Assembly (NCBI GenBank): GCA_017445685.1 | Contig: JAFSTS010000272.1 | Coordinates: forward strand, 1 to 16,068 | DNA: 16,068 nucleotides | Origin: Clostridia bacterium | GTDB lineage: Bacteria > Bacillota_A > Clostridia > Oscillospirales > Acutalibacteraceae | Reading direction: 5' to 3' | Shown: positions 1 to 7,984 of the stretch, in pieces | How the letters are laid out: every line of letters begins with the position of its first letter | Position numbering within the stretch: position 1 is the stretch's first letter | Notes under the pieces: generated by a model | Databases searched by the model: none | Seen by the model: the letters and a program-made list of their open reading frames with translations, nothing else | What the model was told of the DNA's origin: nothing | Program-made: the position numbers and the translations under genes

Positions 1-1
1 A

Positions 2-142
2 ATGGGAATCCCCTACGCAAAGAAAAACATCAATGTCATCAGCGTTGCAATCGACGCTCCGCAGGATATTATCAGCGCGCTTTCAGGAAAGCTCGGCGCA
101 ATTGACGGCGTGAGCACAAAAACAGCTTTTTCAAATGTTTGA
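2..142 (+). CDS. TM1266-family iron-only hydrogenase system regulator, C-terminal fragment
   Basis: The frame is open from the left edge and ends in TGA at 140-142, giving the last 46 residues of a small protein. They read MGIPYAKKNINVISVAID, then APQDIISALSGKLGAIDGV, which matches the C-terminal half of the small ferredoxin-like (ACT/NikR-like) proteins called TM1266-type or iron-only hydrogenase system putative regulators. That family is about 80 residues long, so roughly 35 residues lie outside the window. The ATG at 2 is the internal methionine of the family's GIPY motif and not a start. The stop lies 14 bases before hydG, so the two are almost certainly co-transcribed. Family members travel with hydE, hydF and hydG in Clostridia and Thermotogae. 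Their molecular role is not settled, and no DNA-binding domain is visible in this fragment. Confidence 0.85.
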   Translation: MGIPYAKKNINVISVAIDAPQDIISALSGKLGAIDGVSTKTAFSNV

Positions 143-156
143 CGGGGGCGAAAAAA

Positions 157-1575
157 ATGTATGATCCCAAGTCGCTGAAAGCGGAGGAGTTTATCGACGA
201 CGGTGAAATCCTCGAAACTCTACGCTACGCAGACGAAAACAAGGATAACCTTGAGCTTATTGAAACGATTCTCAAAAAAGCCGAGGAACGAAAAGGTCTT
301 TCGCACAAAGAGGCTTCAGTGCGTCTTGCGTGCGAGGATGAAAAAATCATAAAAAAAATGTATGACCTTGCCGAGCAGATCAAAAAGGATTTCTACGGCA
401 ACAGGATCGTTATGTTTGCTCCGCTGTATTTATCCAACTACTGCGTCAACGGATGTCTTTACTGCCCTTACCACCTGAAAAACACACACATCTCCAGAAA
501 AAAGCTGACTCAGGAAGAAGTCAGGCAGGAGGTCATTGCGCTTCAGGACATGGGGCATAAGCGACTTGCGATCGAAGCAGGCGAAGATCCGGTGAACAAT
601 CCGATAGAATATATCCTCGACTGCATAAACACGATCTACTCTATCAAGCACAAACACGGCGCTATCAGACGAGTTAATGTAAACATTGCCGCCACGACGG
701 TTGAAAACTACAAAAAGCTTCATGACGCAGGAATCGGCACATATATTCTTTTTCAGGAAACCTACCACAAGGAAAGCTATGAAAAGCTTCATCCCACAGG
801 CCCGAAGCATAATTACGCTTACCACACGGAAGCTATGGACAGGGCGATGGAAGGCGGAATTGACGATGTCGGTCTGGGGGTTTTGTTCGGACTTGAAATG
901 TACAGGTACGAATTTGCAGGGCTTCTTATGCACGCAGAACATCTTGAAGCCGTTCACGGCGTAGGCCCGCACACGATAAGCGTTCCCAGAGTCAAAAGAG
1001 CTGACGACATCGACCCGGACGAATTTGACGGCGGAATTGACGACGACACTTTTGCAAAAATCTGCGCGCTTATCAGAATCAGCGTTCCCTACACGGGAAT
1101 GATAATCTCAACGAGAGAGTCAAAGGCTGTTCGTGAAAAGGTTATCCGCCTCGGCGTTTCTCAAATCAGCGGAGCTTCGAGGACGAGCGTAGGCGGCTAT
1201 GCCGAAGAGGAGGACGAGGACGACAATTCAGCACAGTTTGATGTCAGCGACAAGAGAACTCTTGACGAAGTTGTGCGCTGGCTGATGGAGCTTGGATATA
1301 TCCCCTCGTTCTGCACAGCCTGCTACCGGGAAGGCAGAACAGGCGACAGATTCATGTCGCTTTGCAAGAGCGGCCAGATACAAAACTGCTGTCATCCAAA
1401 CGCCTTGATGACGCTGAAAGAATACCTTGTTGACTATGCGTCGCCTGAGACGAGAAAAATCGGTGAAGCTCTGATCGAAAAAGAGCTTGAAAATATTCCT
1501 AAGGAAAAAGTCAGGGGAATAGCAAAAGAACGAATCGTGAAAATCGAAGAGGGTATCAGAGATTTCAGATTTTAA
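157..1575 (+). CDS. hydG: [FeFe]-hydrogenase maturase HydG (radical SAM tyrosine lyase)
   Basis: HydG splits tyrosine by radical SAM chemistry and makes the CO- and CN-bearing iron synthon for the hydrogenase H-cluster; it acts in the cytoplasm. The 472-residue product has the usual family length. The radical SAM cluster motif Cx3Cx2C is at C96, C100 and C103. The C-terminal auxiliary-cluster motif CX2CX22C is at C386, C389 and C412. The family's N-terminal signature MYDPKSLKAEEFID begins at the ATG at 157, preceded by a GGGGG element at 144-148. An in-frame TTG at 139 overlaps the upstream stop and is a less likely start. hydF follows after 12 bases and the regulator precedes, so this is a hydrogenase maturation operon. 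hydE and the hydrogenase are not in the window; hydE probably lies upstream. All key cysteines are present. Confidence 0.97.
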   Translation: MYDPKSLKAEEFIDDGEILETLRYADENKDNLELIETILKKAEERKGLSHKEASVRLACEDEKIIKKMYDLAEQIKKDFYGNRIVMFAPLYLSNYCVNGCLYCPYHLKNTHISRKKLTQEEVRQEVIALQDMGHKRLAIEAGEDPVNNPIEYILDCINTIYSIKHKHGAIRRVNVNIAATTVENYKKLHDAGIGTYILFQETYHKESYEKLHPTGPKHNYAYHTEAMDRAMEGGIDDVGLGVLFGLEMYRYEFAGLLMHAEHLEAVHGVGPHTISVPRVKRADDIDPDEFDGGIDDDTFAKICALIRISVPYTGMIISTRESKAVREKVIRLGVSQISGASRTSVGGYAEEEDEDDNSAQFDVSDKRTLDEVVRWLMELGYIPSFCTACYREGRTGDRFMSLCKSGQIQNCCHPNALMTLKEYLVDYASPETRKIGEALIEKELENIPKEKVRGIAKERIVKIEEGIRDFRF

Positions 1576-1587
1576 GAGGGTGAATTT

Positions 1588-2781
1588 ATGCCGCTCAACC
1601 AAACGCCTTCGGGCGAAAGGACTCATATTGCGTTTTTCGGCAGAAGAAATGCAGGGAAATCAAGCCTGCTCAACGCCGTAACGAATCAGGACATTGCTGT
1701 CGTCTCCGACAAAAAAGGTACAACGACCGACCCTGTGTACAAGGCGATGGAGCTGCTTCCGCTTGGTCCTGTTATGCTCATTGACACTCCCGGTATCGAC
1801 GACGAGGGTACGCTGGGCGAAAAGAGAGTCAAAAAGGCAAAGCAGGTGCTCAACAAAACAGATGTTGCCGTTCTCGTGTGCGACGGTTCAGAAAAGTTAA
1901 GCGAACCCGACAGAGAGCTTGTCAGAATTTTCGAAGAAAAAAGTGTTCCGTTTATAATCGTTTTCAACAAGAGCGATCTTTTAAATAATCAGAAAAACTT
2001 AAAAGAAAACGAACTCTTTGTCAGCGCAAAAACAGGCGAAAACATCGAAAAGCTCAAAGAAAAGCTTGCGTCCTTTGCTGTAAAAAACGAAAAGAAAATC
2101 GTTGCGGACTTGATTGAAAAAGGCGACACAGTCGTTCTTGTCACGCCGATCGATTCCGCCGCGCCCAAGGGCAGGCTTATTCTTCCGCAGCAGCAGACGA
2201 TCAGAGACGTTCTCGACGCGCAGGCGGCAGGCTTTGTCACACGCGAGGACGGACTTGAAAGCGTGCTCAACAGCCTGAGACAAAAGCCTAAAATGGTAAT
2301 TACGGATTCGCAAGTCTTCGAAAAGGTTTCAAAAATCGTGCCAAACGACATTTTGCTGACCTCGTTTTCGATACTGATGGCAAGATACAAGGGTTTTCTC
2401 GATTGCGCCGTAAAGGGTGTTGCGAAAATCCCGTCACTAAGAGACGGCGACACGGTGCTTATCTCCGAAGGCTGCACGCACCACAGGCAGTGCGGTGATA
2501 TCGGAACTCAAAAATTGCCGAAATGGCTATGCGATTTTACGAAAAGGGAGCTCAATTTTGAATTTTCTTCCGGCACGGGATTTCCTGAGGATTTGACGAA
2601 GTATGATTTGATAATCCACTGCGGCGGCTGTATGCTCAACGAAAGGGAAATGACTTACAGAATGAATTGCGCTATCGACCAAAACGTGCCTTTCACAAAT
2701 TACGGCGTGACGATAGCCTGTCTCAATAAAATATTAAAGCGAAGTCTGGAAATTTTCCCCGACCTCGCCGAGATGGTGTAA
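1588..2781 (+). CDS. hydF: [FeFe]-hydrogenase maturation GTPase HydF
   Basis: HydF is the scaffold and carrier GTPase that receives the products of HydE and HydG and delivers the 2Fe subcluster to apo-hydrogenase. The 397-residue product has an N-terminal Era/TrmE-like GTPase domain: P-loop GRRNAGKS at 18-25, GTTTDPV near 44-50, DTPG at 66-69, NKSD at 127-130 and SAKTG near 146-150. The C-terminal cluster-binding part carries CxH at C296/H298 and HCxxC at H344, C345 and C348. The 45-residue spacing fits the HydF motif CxHX44-53HCxxC. The ATG at 1588 has a GAGGGTG ribosome binding site 5-6 bases upstream and sits 12 bases after the hydG stop. A strong terminator follows directly, so hydF is the last gene of the operon. 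Confidence 0.97.
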   Translation: MPLNQTPSGERTHIAFFGRRNAGKSSLLNAVTNQDIAVVSDKKGTTTDPVYKAMELLPLGPVMLIDTPGIDDEGTLGEKRVKKAKQVLNKTDVAVLVCDGSEKLSEPDRELVRIFEEKSVPFIIVFNKSDLLNNQKNLKENELFVSAKTGENIEKLKEKLASFAVKNEKKIVADLIEKGDTVVLVTPIDSAAPKGRLILPQQQTIRDVLDAQAAGFVTREDGLESVLNSLRQKPKMVITDSQVFEKVSKIVPNDILLTSFSILMARYKGFLDCAVKGVAKIPSLRDGDTVLISEGCTHHRQCGDIGTQKLPKWLCDFTKRELNFEFSSGTGFPEDLTKYDLIIHCGGCMLNEREMTYRMNCAIDQNVPFTNYGVTIACLNKILKRSLEIFPDLAEMV

Positions 2782-2786
2782 AACTT

Positions 2787-2823
2787 ACGGCAGCACGAAA
2801 AAATGTGCTGCCGTGTTTTTTTA
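2787..2823 (+). terminator. Rho-independent terminator of the hyd operon
   Basis: A perfect 10-bp stem, ACGGCAGCAC at 2787-2796 pairing with GTGCTGCCGT at 2805-2814, encloses an 8-base loop and is followed by G and seven Ts (2816-2822). It starts six bases past the hydF stop. Read on the minus strand, the stem is followed only by AAGTTTTAC, so it would be a weak terminator for the converging operon whose last stop codon lies at 2821-2823. Confidence 0.93.
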
Positions 2824-3366
2824 TTCTTGTTCTATTTCTATTGTTGTTTCCGGCTCTGTTTCTTCAATTTGCTGCTGCGAAACAGTGACGGGGCCGCCCT
2901 GCGCCTGTTCGACGGTATCGTCGCTGTCAGACCCCATGACCGCAAAGGATATGTATGCAAGCCATGCAACGATTATGATCGCAACCTTGGCGGCATTGTT
3001 GAGGTTGTTTTCTCTTCTTGTGAGAAGTATCGTCAGCGGTACGGGGAAAATGAATATCCAGCCCAAAACCCAAAGCCACGTCCGTCTTTTTTTCGGATAA
3101 TAATCGTTTTGATAGGTGTTTGCAACAGGCTGTACGCTTTGCGGAATGTATCCGCAATCGGGGCAGGCGTTTGTGAAATATTCCGTGCCGCAGCGCGGAC
3201 ATCTTTTTGCCTGCTGACCTGCTCTTACTCCGCAGGAGGAGCAAAATTCGCCCTCGAAGACCTTGCCGCAATTTTCACATTTGTTGATAAATTCCTTTGC
3301 GCCGCAGGAGTCGCAGGCGGTTTGGGAATCCTTCGCTTCACTGCCGCAATATTTACAAATTTTCAT
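2821..3366 (-). CDS. Triple zinc-ribbon protein with two membrane segments
   Basis: The product is 181 residues. The N-terminal half has three zinc-ribbon-like units, each with two CxxC knuckles: CKYC...CDSC, CENC...CSSC and CPRC...CPDC. Then come a basic stretch (KKRR), two hydrophobic segments (LWVLGWIFIFPVPLTILL and AKVAIIIVAWLAYISFAVM) and an acidic tail rich in E, T and Q. This suggests a membrane-anchored protein with a cytoplasmic zinc-ribbon head; its function is unknown. The ATG at 3366 has a GAGGTGG ribosome binding site five bases upstream; an in-frame GTG at 3375 overlaps that site and is less likely. It starts 10 bases after the DUF4364 stop and is the last gene of the operon. 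Related clostridial proteins are annotated only as zinc-ribbon domain-containing proteins. Confidence 0.85.
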   Translation of the reverse strand: MKICKYCGSEAKDSQTACDSCGAKEFINKCENCGKVFEGEFCSSCGVRAGQQAKRCPRCGTEYFTNACPDCGYIPQSVQPVANTYQNDYYPKKRRTWLWVLGWIFIFPVPLTILLTRRENNLNNAAKVAIIIVAWLAYISFAVMGSDSDDTVEQAQGGPVTVSQQQIEETEPETTIEIEQE

Positions 3367-3376
3367 CTTTTCCACC

Positions 3377-3928
3377 TCAAACTGTCAGCGACGCAATTAT
3401 TCCCGAATACAAGTCCACAGGATCGTTATAAAAGTTTTCCTTGACCGTTTCAACCTGTATTTTGTCCGCGACAAAAACAGTCAGCTTCATCAGCTCCGTC
3501 TTTCCGTCCGAAAGATGGAAGGTGACATTGTAGCCGTCTTCGACTTCCTCAACATCGACCTTGTTTTCCTGCTTTCTGCGCGCAAGAGTGCTGATCCTGA
3601 TCGCAGAGTTGATAGCCTTTTCCCTGACGGAACGCGGAAGATTTGTCTGGAGCATATCGGCAGCTTCGATTCCTTTTTCTGTGATATAAAGCATTTCTTC
3701 GCCGTCGCTTTCCCGACAGGTGATGTTTTCCTGCGAGATCAGCTCGGCTATTGCCTGGCTGACTTCAAAGTAATTTGCAAGCCCCTCCTCCTGCATGACT
3801 TCGTTAAGCTGCAGCTTGGAGATCGGGCCGTCGATACTTTTTATGACATAGCAAATAAGTACCTTTATATCCGTTCTGTTTGTAAGTCCACCCGGCTCGA
3901 TGCCGGCGGCAAGCGCGTCTAAATCCAT
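3377..3928 (-). CDS. DUF4364 family protein (winged-helix-like)
   Basis: The 183-residue product carries LTNRTDIKVLICYVI near residues 15-29, followed by a helix-rich region (LNEVMQEEGLANYFEVSQAI) and YITEKGIEAADML. This is the pattern of DUF4364, a family of Firmicutes proteins whose N-terminus resembles a PadR/MarR-like winged helix. The C-terminal part, with VEEVEDGYNVTFHLSDGKTE, looks like a beta-rich dimerisation or ligand domain. A regulatory or DNA-binding role is inferred, not demonstrated. The ATG at 3928 has a GGAGGAAG site four to five bases upstream. It lies 12 bases after the mreB stop in the same operon and, unusually, in the same reading frame as mreB. Confidence 0.82.
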   Translation of the reverse strand: MDLDALAAGIEPGGLTNRTDIKVLICYVIKSIDGPISKLQLNEVMQEEGLANYFEVSQAIAELISQENITCRESDGEEMLYITEKGIEAADMLQTNLPRSVREKAINSAIRISTLARRKQENKVDVEEVEDGYNVTFHLSDGKTELMKLTVFVADKIQVETVKENFYNDPVDLYSGIIASLTV

Positions 3929-3940
3929 AATTCTTCCTCC

Positions 3941-4990
3941 CTAACTCAAATCGTCAAGCTCGTTGTATCCTTTGATCTCTTCGCGTGTTTTGAAAACATA
4001 TCCGTTCTTTTCAAGGTAATCCATATCTTTAATGGCAAGCCCCGTGCCCCTTGCAACGCAGTTAAGGCTGTCCTCGGCGCAGTAGGTTTTAAGTCCCGTC
4101 TGCCCCTCGATGTATTCAGCTATGCCGAAGATGTTGGCGCCGCCGCCGGTGACGCAAATTCCGCTTTTCATCAAATCATTCATCAAGTCGGGCGACACAT
4201 CTTCAAGCACTCTTGTAATGGCTGCGATTATCCTGCTGAGTTCATCGATCATAGCAAGAAAAACTTCAACCGATGAAACCTCAAAGAAAGTCGGCAGGTT
4301 TTCGACATAGTCCTTGCCATGCGCCAATATCGTAACTTCGTCCTGTCTGATGACGGCGCAGCCGATCTGTTTTTTGATTTTTTCAGCGGTTTTTCTGCCG
4401 ACGATGATGTTTCTCTCGCGCCGCAGATATGTTCTGATAGCTTCGTCCAGCGCATTGCCTGCGCCCCTAACCGATTCGGAAGCAATTACATTTCCCATTG
4501 AGATGACTGCAATATCAGTCGTTCCGCCGCCGATATCTACGACCATTATACCCGTCGGGTCATGCACATCAAATCCTGCTCCGATCGCCGCGGCAAGCGG
4601 TTCGTCCATCAAACACGCTCTGCCTGCGCCCGAAGCAGTGACAAGGTCAAGGATCACTCGTTTTTCAAGTCCTGTCACGCCTGACGGAGTGCAGATTATC
4701 ACATTCGGCTTGAAAATCCCAAAGCCGAGTATTTTTTTCAAAAACCATTTGAGAATATGCTGCGTTGCGGTAAAGTCCGACACAACTCCGTTTTCAAGCG
4801 GACGGATGACCCTGACCGAATCCGGACATTTTTCGAACATATCGAAAGCTCTTTTCCCGACAGCCATTATGCCGCCCGTTTCGTTGTCGTAAGCTATAGC
4901 CGAAGGCTCGGAGAAGACTATCCCTTTGCCCTCAACATATACGATCGTGTTCGTAGTACCAAGGTCGATACCGATGTTCATTCCAAGCAT
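3941..4990 (-). CDS. mreB: MreB/Mbl family rod-shape actin homologue
   Basis: This is a bacterial actin that assembles ATP-dependent filaments under the membrane and guides cell-wall synthesis. The 349-residue product has the actin-fold phosphate-1 loop IGIDLGTTNT near residues 6-15, the phosphate-2 loop VVDIGGGTTDIAV near residue 155, the connect-type motif DEPLAAAIGAG and the adenosine motif GICVTGGGANI near residue 278. Length fits MreB, Mbl and MreBH. The phosphate-1 loop has DLGTTNT where classical MreB has DLGTANT, so it may be a divergent clostridial paralogue. No mreC or mreD is beside it. The ATG at 4990 begins one base after the comF stop, suggesting coupled translation; a second ATG at 4981 is an alternative start. 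It ends in TAG, the only intact gene in the window to do so. Confidence 0.93.
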   Translation of the reverse strand: MLGMNIGIDLGTTNTIVYVEGKGIVFSEPSAIAYDNETGGIMAVGKRAFDMFEKCPDSVRVIRPLENGVVSDFTATQHILKWFLKKILGFGIFKPNVIICTPSGVTGLEKRVILDLVTASGAGRACLMDEPLAAAIGAGFDVHDPTGIMVVDIGGGTTDIAVISMGNVIASESVRGAGNALDEAIRTYLRRERNIIVGRKTAEKIKKQIGCAVIRQDEVTILAHGKDYVENLPTFFEVSSVEVFLAMIDELSRIIAAITRVLEDVSPDLMNDLMKSGICVTGGGANIFGIAEYIEGQTGLKTYCAEDSLNCVARGTGLAIKDMDYLEKNGYVFKTREEIKGYNELDDLS

Positions 4991-4991
4991 T

Positions 4992-5711
4992 TCAGTCCGT
5001 TTCTCCTCTGAAACCGTTTTTTGTAATTGCCGCCGTCAGCGCGACGACTGTTTTCGCTCCTGCTTTTTTGAGCGCCTTTGAACATTCGCTGAGCGTAGAG
5101 CCGGTGGTTTTGTTGTCGTCGCAAACTATTACAGTCCTGCCCTTCAGGTCAACGCCTTTTGCGACTTCAAACGCTCCGATAAGATTACTTCGCCGCTGTA
5201 TTGCATCCAGCCCGACCTGCGGCGGAGTATCTTTAACTTTTATGAGCAGATTCTTTTTAAATTCTATCTCCGTTTCCTCGGAAATATATTTTGCAAGCAT
5301 ATCCGTCTGGGAAAACCCTCTCTTGCGCTTGCGTCTTTTCCTCATGGGAACTGAAACTATCAAATCCGGCTTGTCGAAAACATATTCCTCTTCAAACGCC
5401 TTGACCATTTCAAGCGCAAGGAATCTGCCGTTGTCAACAAAGCCGCTGTATTTGTATTTCATGATACATTCACGAATCGGGCCTTCATAGTAAAACGGAG
5501 CGATAAACCGGTCGAAGCTGTAGCTTTCGGCGCTGCATTTGCACATTGATTCCTGCTGGCCGCACTTATTGCATTTCGGGTACGGCACACGACAGCTTTC
5601 AACATCACATTCGCCGCACAAAACCATGTTCGGATAAATGACCTTTCCGCAGCAGGCGCACCGCTTCGGAAAAAACAACATCATAAATTTGTCAAGGTTG
5701 CTCGTTTTCAT
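4992..5711 (-). CDS. comF: ComF family phosphoribosyltransferase-like protein
   Basis: ComF proteins have a PRTase fold behind an N-terminal zinc finger. They are needed for DNA uptake in competent bacteria such as Bacillus and Haemophilus but are also widespread in species not known to be competent. The 239-residue product has knuckles C18/C21 and C32/C35, then a second cysteine group CNKC...CKC near 47-59. The PRPP-binding loop is VIVCDDNKTTGSTL near residue 194, with the double aspartate and TTG of the family. KRKRGFSQTDMLA is the typical RGFNQ-like motif, here GFSQ. The ATG at 5711 lies inside the 3' end of recD2, a 20-base overlap, with no strong ribosome binding site, so translational coupling is likely. 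No other competence genes are in the window. Confidence 0.92.
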   Translation of the reverse strand: MKTSNLDKFMMLFFPKRCACCGKVIYPNMVLCGECDVESCRVPYPKCNKCGQQESMCKCSAESYSFDRFIAPFYYEGPIRECIMKYKYSGFVDNGRFLALEMVKAFEEEYVFDKPDLIVSVPMRKRRKRKRGFSQTDMLAKYISEETEIEFKKNLLIKVKDTPPQVGLDAIQRRSNLIGAFEVAKGVDLKGRTVIVCDDNKTTGSTLSECSKALKKAGAKTVVALTAAITKNGFRGETD

Positions 5712-7908
5712 CTGTCAAAAACGCTTTGAGCGCCGAATATCTTCTCGTCGTCTTATTGTTCCCTGCCATCAGCCTGACCTGCGCTGAGCTGCCGACGATT
5801 ATCATCAGTTTCTTTGCTCTAGTAATTGCCGTATAAAGAAGATTTCTGTAGCACAGTCTCGGCGGTGCGTCCATGACCGGCATTATGACCGCCTCAAACT
5901 CATTACCCTGGCTTTTATGCACGGTTACGGCGTAGGCTAACTCTATCTCGCGCGCATATTCCATCGGATAGACTGCCTTTCTGCCGTCAAAATCTATCTG
6001 CATTGTGGCGTCTGCAAAATTTATCTTTTCAAGAGTTCCGATATCCCCGTTAAAAATGCCCGATCCGTTTTCGTCACCCTTCTTCCAGATTATATCATAA
6101 TTGTTTTTCGTCTGCATAACCTTGTCGCCCTCGCGCAGGATGTAGCCGGAGACATTTACCTGCTTTTTTGCGCTGTCGGGCGGATTGAGCGACTCCTGCA
6201 AAAGCCTGTTTATATTTGCCGTTCCCGTCTCTCCTTTTTTTGACGGACATATCACCTGAATATCGCTTGCCGGCGAAAAGCCGTAAGCCTTGGGCAATCT
6301 CTGCACGCAAAGCTCCGCAACGGTTGACGACACCGAATACGGCGTTTTCTTTTCTATCATAAAAAAATCTTTGTCACGCGAAGAAAGATCGATCTCCTGA
6401 GAGCTGATAATATTATGTGCGTTGGTTACGATAAGGCTCTCCATTGCCTGCCTGAAAACCTCCGTCAGCGTCACGACAGGCATTGCGCCCGTCTCTATCA
6501 GATCCCGCAAAACATTTCCTGCTCCGACCGGGGGAAGCTGGTTGGAGTCACCGACGAGAACGATTCTGCAGCCAAGCGGCAAAGCGTCAAGCAGGCTTGA
6601 AAACAGCACAACATCCACCATCGAAAGCTCATCTATTATTACGGCATGAACATTCAGCGGATTTCGCATATTTCTTGCAAAAACCTGCCGTTCTTCACCG
6701 TCAAATTCCGCTTCGAGAAGTCTGTGGATAGTCTTGGCTTCCCGTCCCGTCAGCTCCGACATACGCTTGGCGGCTCGTCCCGTTGACGCGCAAAGAGCTA
6801 CAGTCAGCTCCTGCTTTTCAAATATCTTCAATATTCCGTTCAGCGTAGTGGTCTTGCCCGTGCCCGGACCGCCGGTTAAAATGAGCATACCCTCCTGCGC
6901 CGCCGTTTTTATTGCAAGAAACTGCTTTTCTTCATATTTAATATCGTTTTCAAATTCAATTTTCTGTATTTCTTTGTCAAGCGTGCTTTTGCCTGCCGGC
7001 GGAAACTTTTTGAGAAGACTTATTCTCGCGGCAATATTTTTTTCGCACTTGAATATGTACGGCAAAAACAGAAATTCTCTTTCCTCGATCTCGCAGGAGA
7101 CAAGCTGATTCGTTTCAAGAAGCTGCTCGATCGACTCGTCAACCTCCTGACTGTCTGCCGACAAAAGATTTTTTGCCGGGTCGTAGATTCTGTCTCGCGG
7201 CACGCAGGTATGACCGTTTGAGAGGTTATGATTGATTATATAAACGATACCTGCCATCGTGCGGCTGTTTTTTTCGAAATTTCCGTCCGAGATGTTCGAA
7301 GCGATCTCATCTGCCCTTTCGAAACCTATGCCGATATTTTCGCGGCATAGAAGATACGGATTTTTCTTCACTATATCTACGGTGTTTGCGCCGAATGCCT
7401 TAAATGCCCTCAAGCATTCCCGCGGCTTCATGCCGTATTTTTCAAGGGCTATCATGATTTCCCTGACCGCAAACTGCTCGGAAAAATTTTTGGAGATCTC
7501 CTCGGCTTTTCTTCTTGAAATTCCTTTGATGGACGAAAGCCTGTCAACATCGTTTTCCAAAACATCAAATGTGTTTTCTCCGAAGGCTTCCACAAGCTTC
7601 AGCGCCGTAGACGGCCCAATGCCCTTGACTGCGCCGGAGGACAGATATTTAAGAAGGTCAGCCGTTGTCTTTGGCATTTCCCTTTCGCAAAGTTCAGCCT
7701 TGAACTGTCTGCCAAAGGATTTATGAAAGTCCCACCTGCCCGAAATTTTCAGCGTTTCACCGACCTGTGTTTCGGGGAGGACGCCGACGACAGTTACCGA
7801 TTCATCGCCGGAGGATAATTCAAGCACTGTAAAACCGTTTTCCTCGTTGCGAAAAGAGATATGCTCTACAACTCCGCTCAGCTTTTCAACGCTTCTGTCG
7901 TCAAACAC
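5692..7908 (-). CDS. recD2: RecD2-type ATP-dependent DNA helicase (SF1B)
   Basis: RecD2 is a 5'-3' DNA helicase found in bacteria with or without RecBC and linked to repair and replication-fork processing. The 738-residue product has the RecD2 layout. An OB-like N-terminal region is followed by helix-hairpin-helix repeats (KGIGPSTALKLVEAFG near 95-110; SIKGISRRKAEEI near 126-138). The motor core then has Walker A GGPGTGKTT at 346-354, DEAD-box-like DELSMVD at 426-432, motif III GDSNQLPPVG at 453-462, VTVHKSQGNE and NLLYTAITRAKK near the C-terminus. The start is a GTG at 7906-7908 with GGAGGAA six bases upstream. A promoter lies just upstream at 7949-7977. No recB or recC is nearby, as expected for RecD2. 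Confidence 0.96.
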   Translation of the reverse strand: MFDDRSVEKLSGVVEHISFRNEENGFTVLELSSGDESVTVVGVLPETQVGETLKISGRWDFHKSFGRQFKAELCEREMPKTTADLLKYLSSGAVKGIGPSTALKLVEAFGENTFDVLENDVDRLSSIKGISRRKAEEISKNFSEQFAVREIMIALEKYGMKPRECLRAFKAFGANTVDIVKKNPYLLCRENIGIGFERADEIASNISDGNFEKNSRTMAGIVYIINHNLSNGHTCVPRDRIYDPAKNLLSADSQEVDESIEQLLETNQLVSCEIEEREFLFLPYIFKCEKNIAARISLLKKFPPAGKSTLDKEIQKIEFENDIKYEEKQFLAIKTAAQEGMLILTGGPGTGKTTTLNGILKIFEKQELTVALCASTGRAAKRMSELTGREAKTIHRLLEAEFDGEERQVFARNMRNPLNVHAVIIDELSMVDVVLFSSLLDALPLGCRIVLVGDSNQLPPVGAGNVLRDLIETGAMPVVTLTEVFRQAMESLIVTNAHNIISSQEIDLSSRDKDFFMIEKKTPYSVSSTVAELCVQRLPKAYGFSPASDIQVICPSKKGETGTANINRLLQESLNPPDSAKKQVNVSGYILREGDKVMQTKNNYDIIWKKGDENGSGIFNGDIGTLEKINFADATMQIDFDGRKAVYPMEYAREIELAYAVTVHKSQGNEFEAVIMPVMDAPPRLCYRNLLYTAITRAKKLMIIVGSSAQVRLMAGNNKTTRRYSALKAFLTDENEQP

Positions 7909-7948
7909 CTGACTTCCTCCGTTTCCGTTTTATCCATTCTAAAACCTT

Positions 7949-7977
7949 ATTATACTTCAAATCAATATTCTTTGCAA
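7949..7977 (-). promoter_or_regulatory. Sigma-A type promoter of the recD2-comF-mreB operon
   Basis: On the minus strand, TTGCAA (7972-7977) and TATAAT (7949-7954) are separated by exactly 17 bases. The -10 is a perfect match and the -35 matches TTGACA at four of six positions. Transcription would begin near 7942 and leave a leader of about 34 bases before the recD2 GTG. It sits in the 76-base gap behind the M14 gene, where I see no terminator, so readthrough from upstream may also contribute. Confidence 0.65.
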
Positions 7978-7984
7978 CAAATTT

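Noticed and set aside
139..157. TTG at 139 as the start of hydG
   Set aside because: It overlaps the preceding stop and adds six residues not typical of HydG; the ATG at 157 gives the family N-terminus and the expected length.
2803..3922. Plus-strand open frames of 213 and 219 codons opposite the zinc-ribbon and DUF4364 genes
   Set aside because: The first begins inside the hyd terminator hairpin, and both are antisense to genes with clear motifs and ribosome binding sites.
4314..4892. A 192-codon open frame on the plus strand opposite mreB
   Set aside because: It is a shadow of the minus-strand mreB gene, has no recognisable domain and no ribosome binding site, and the mreB frame is certain.
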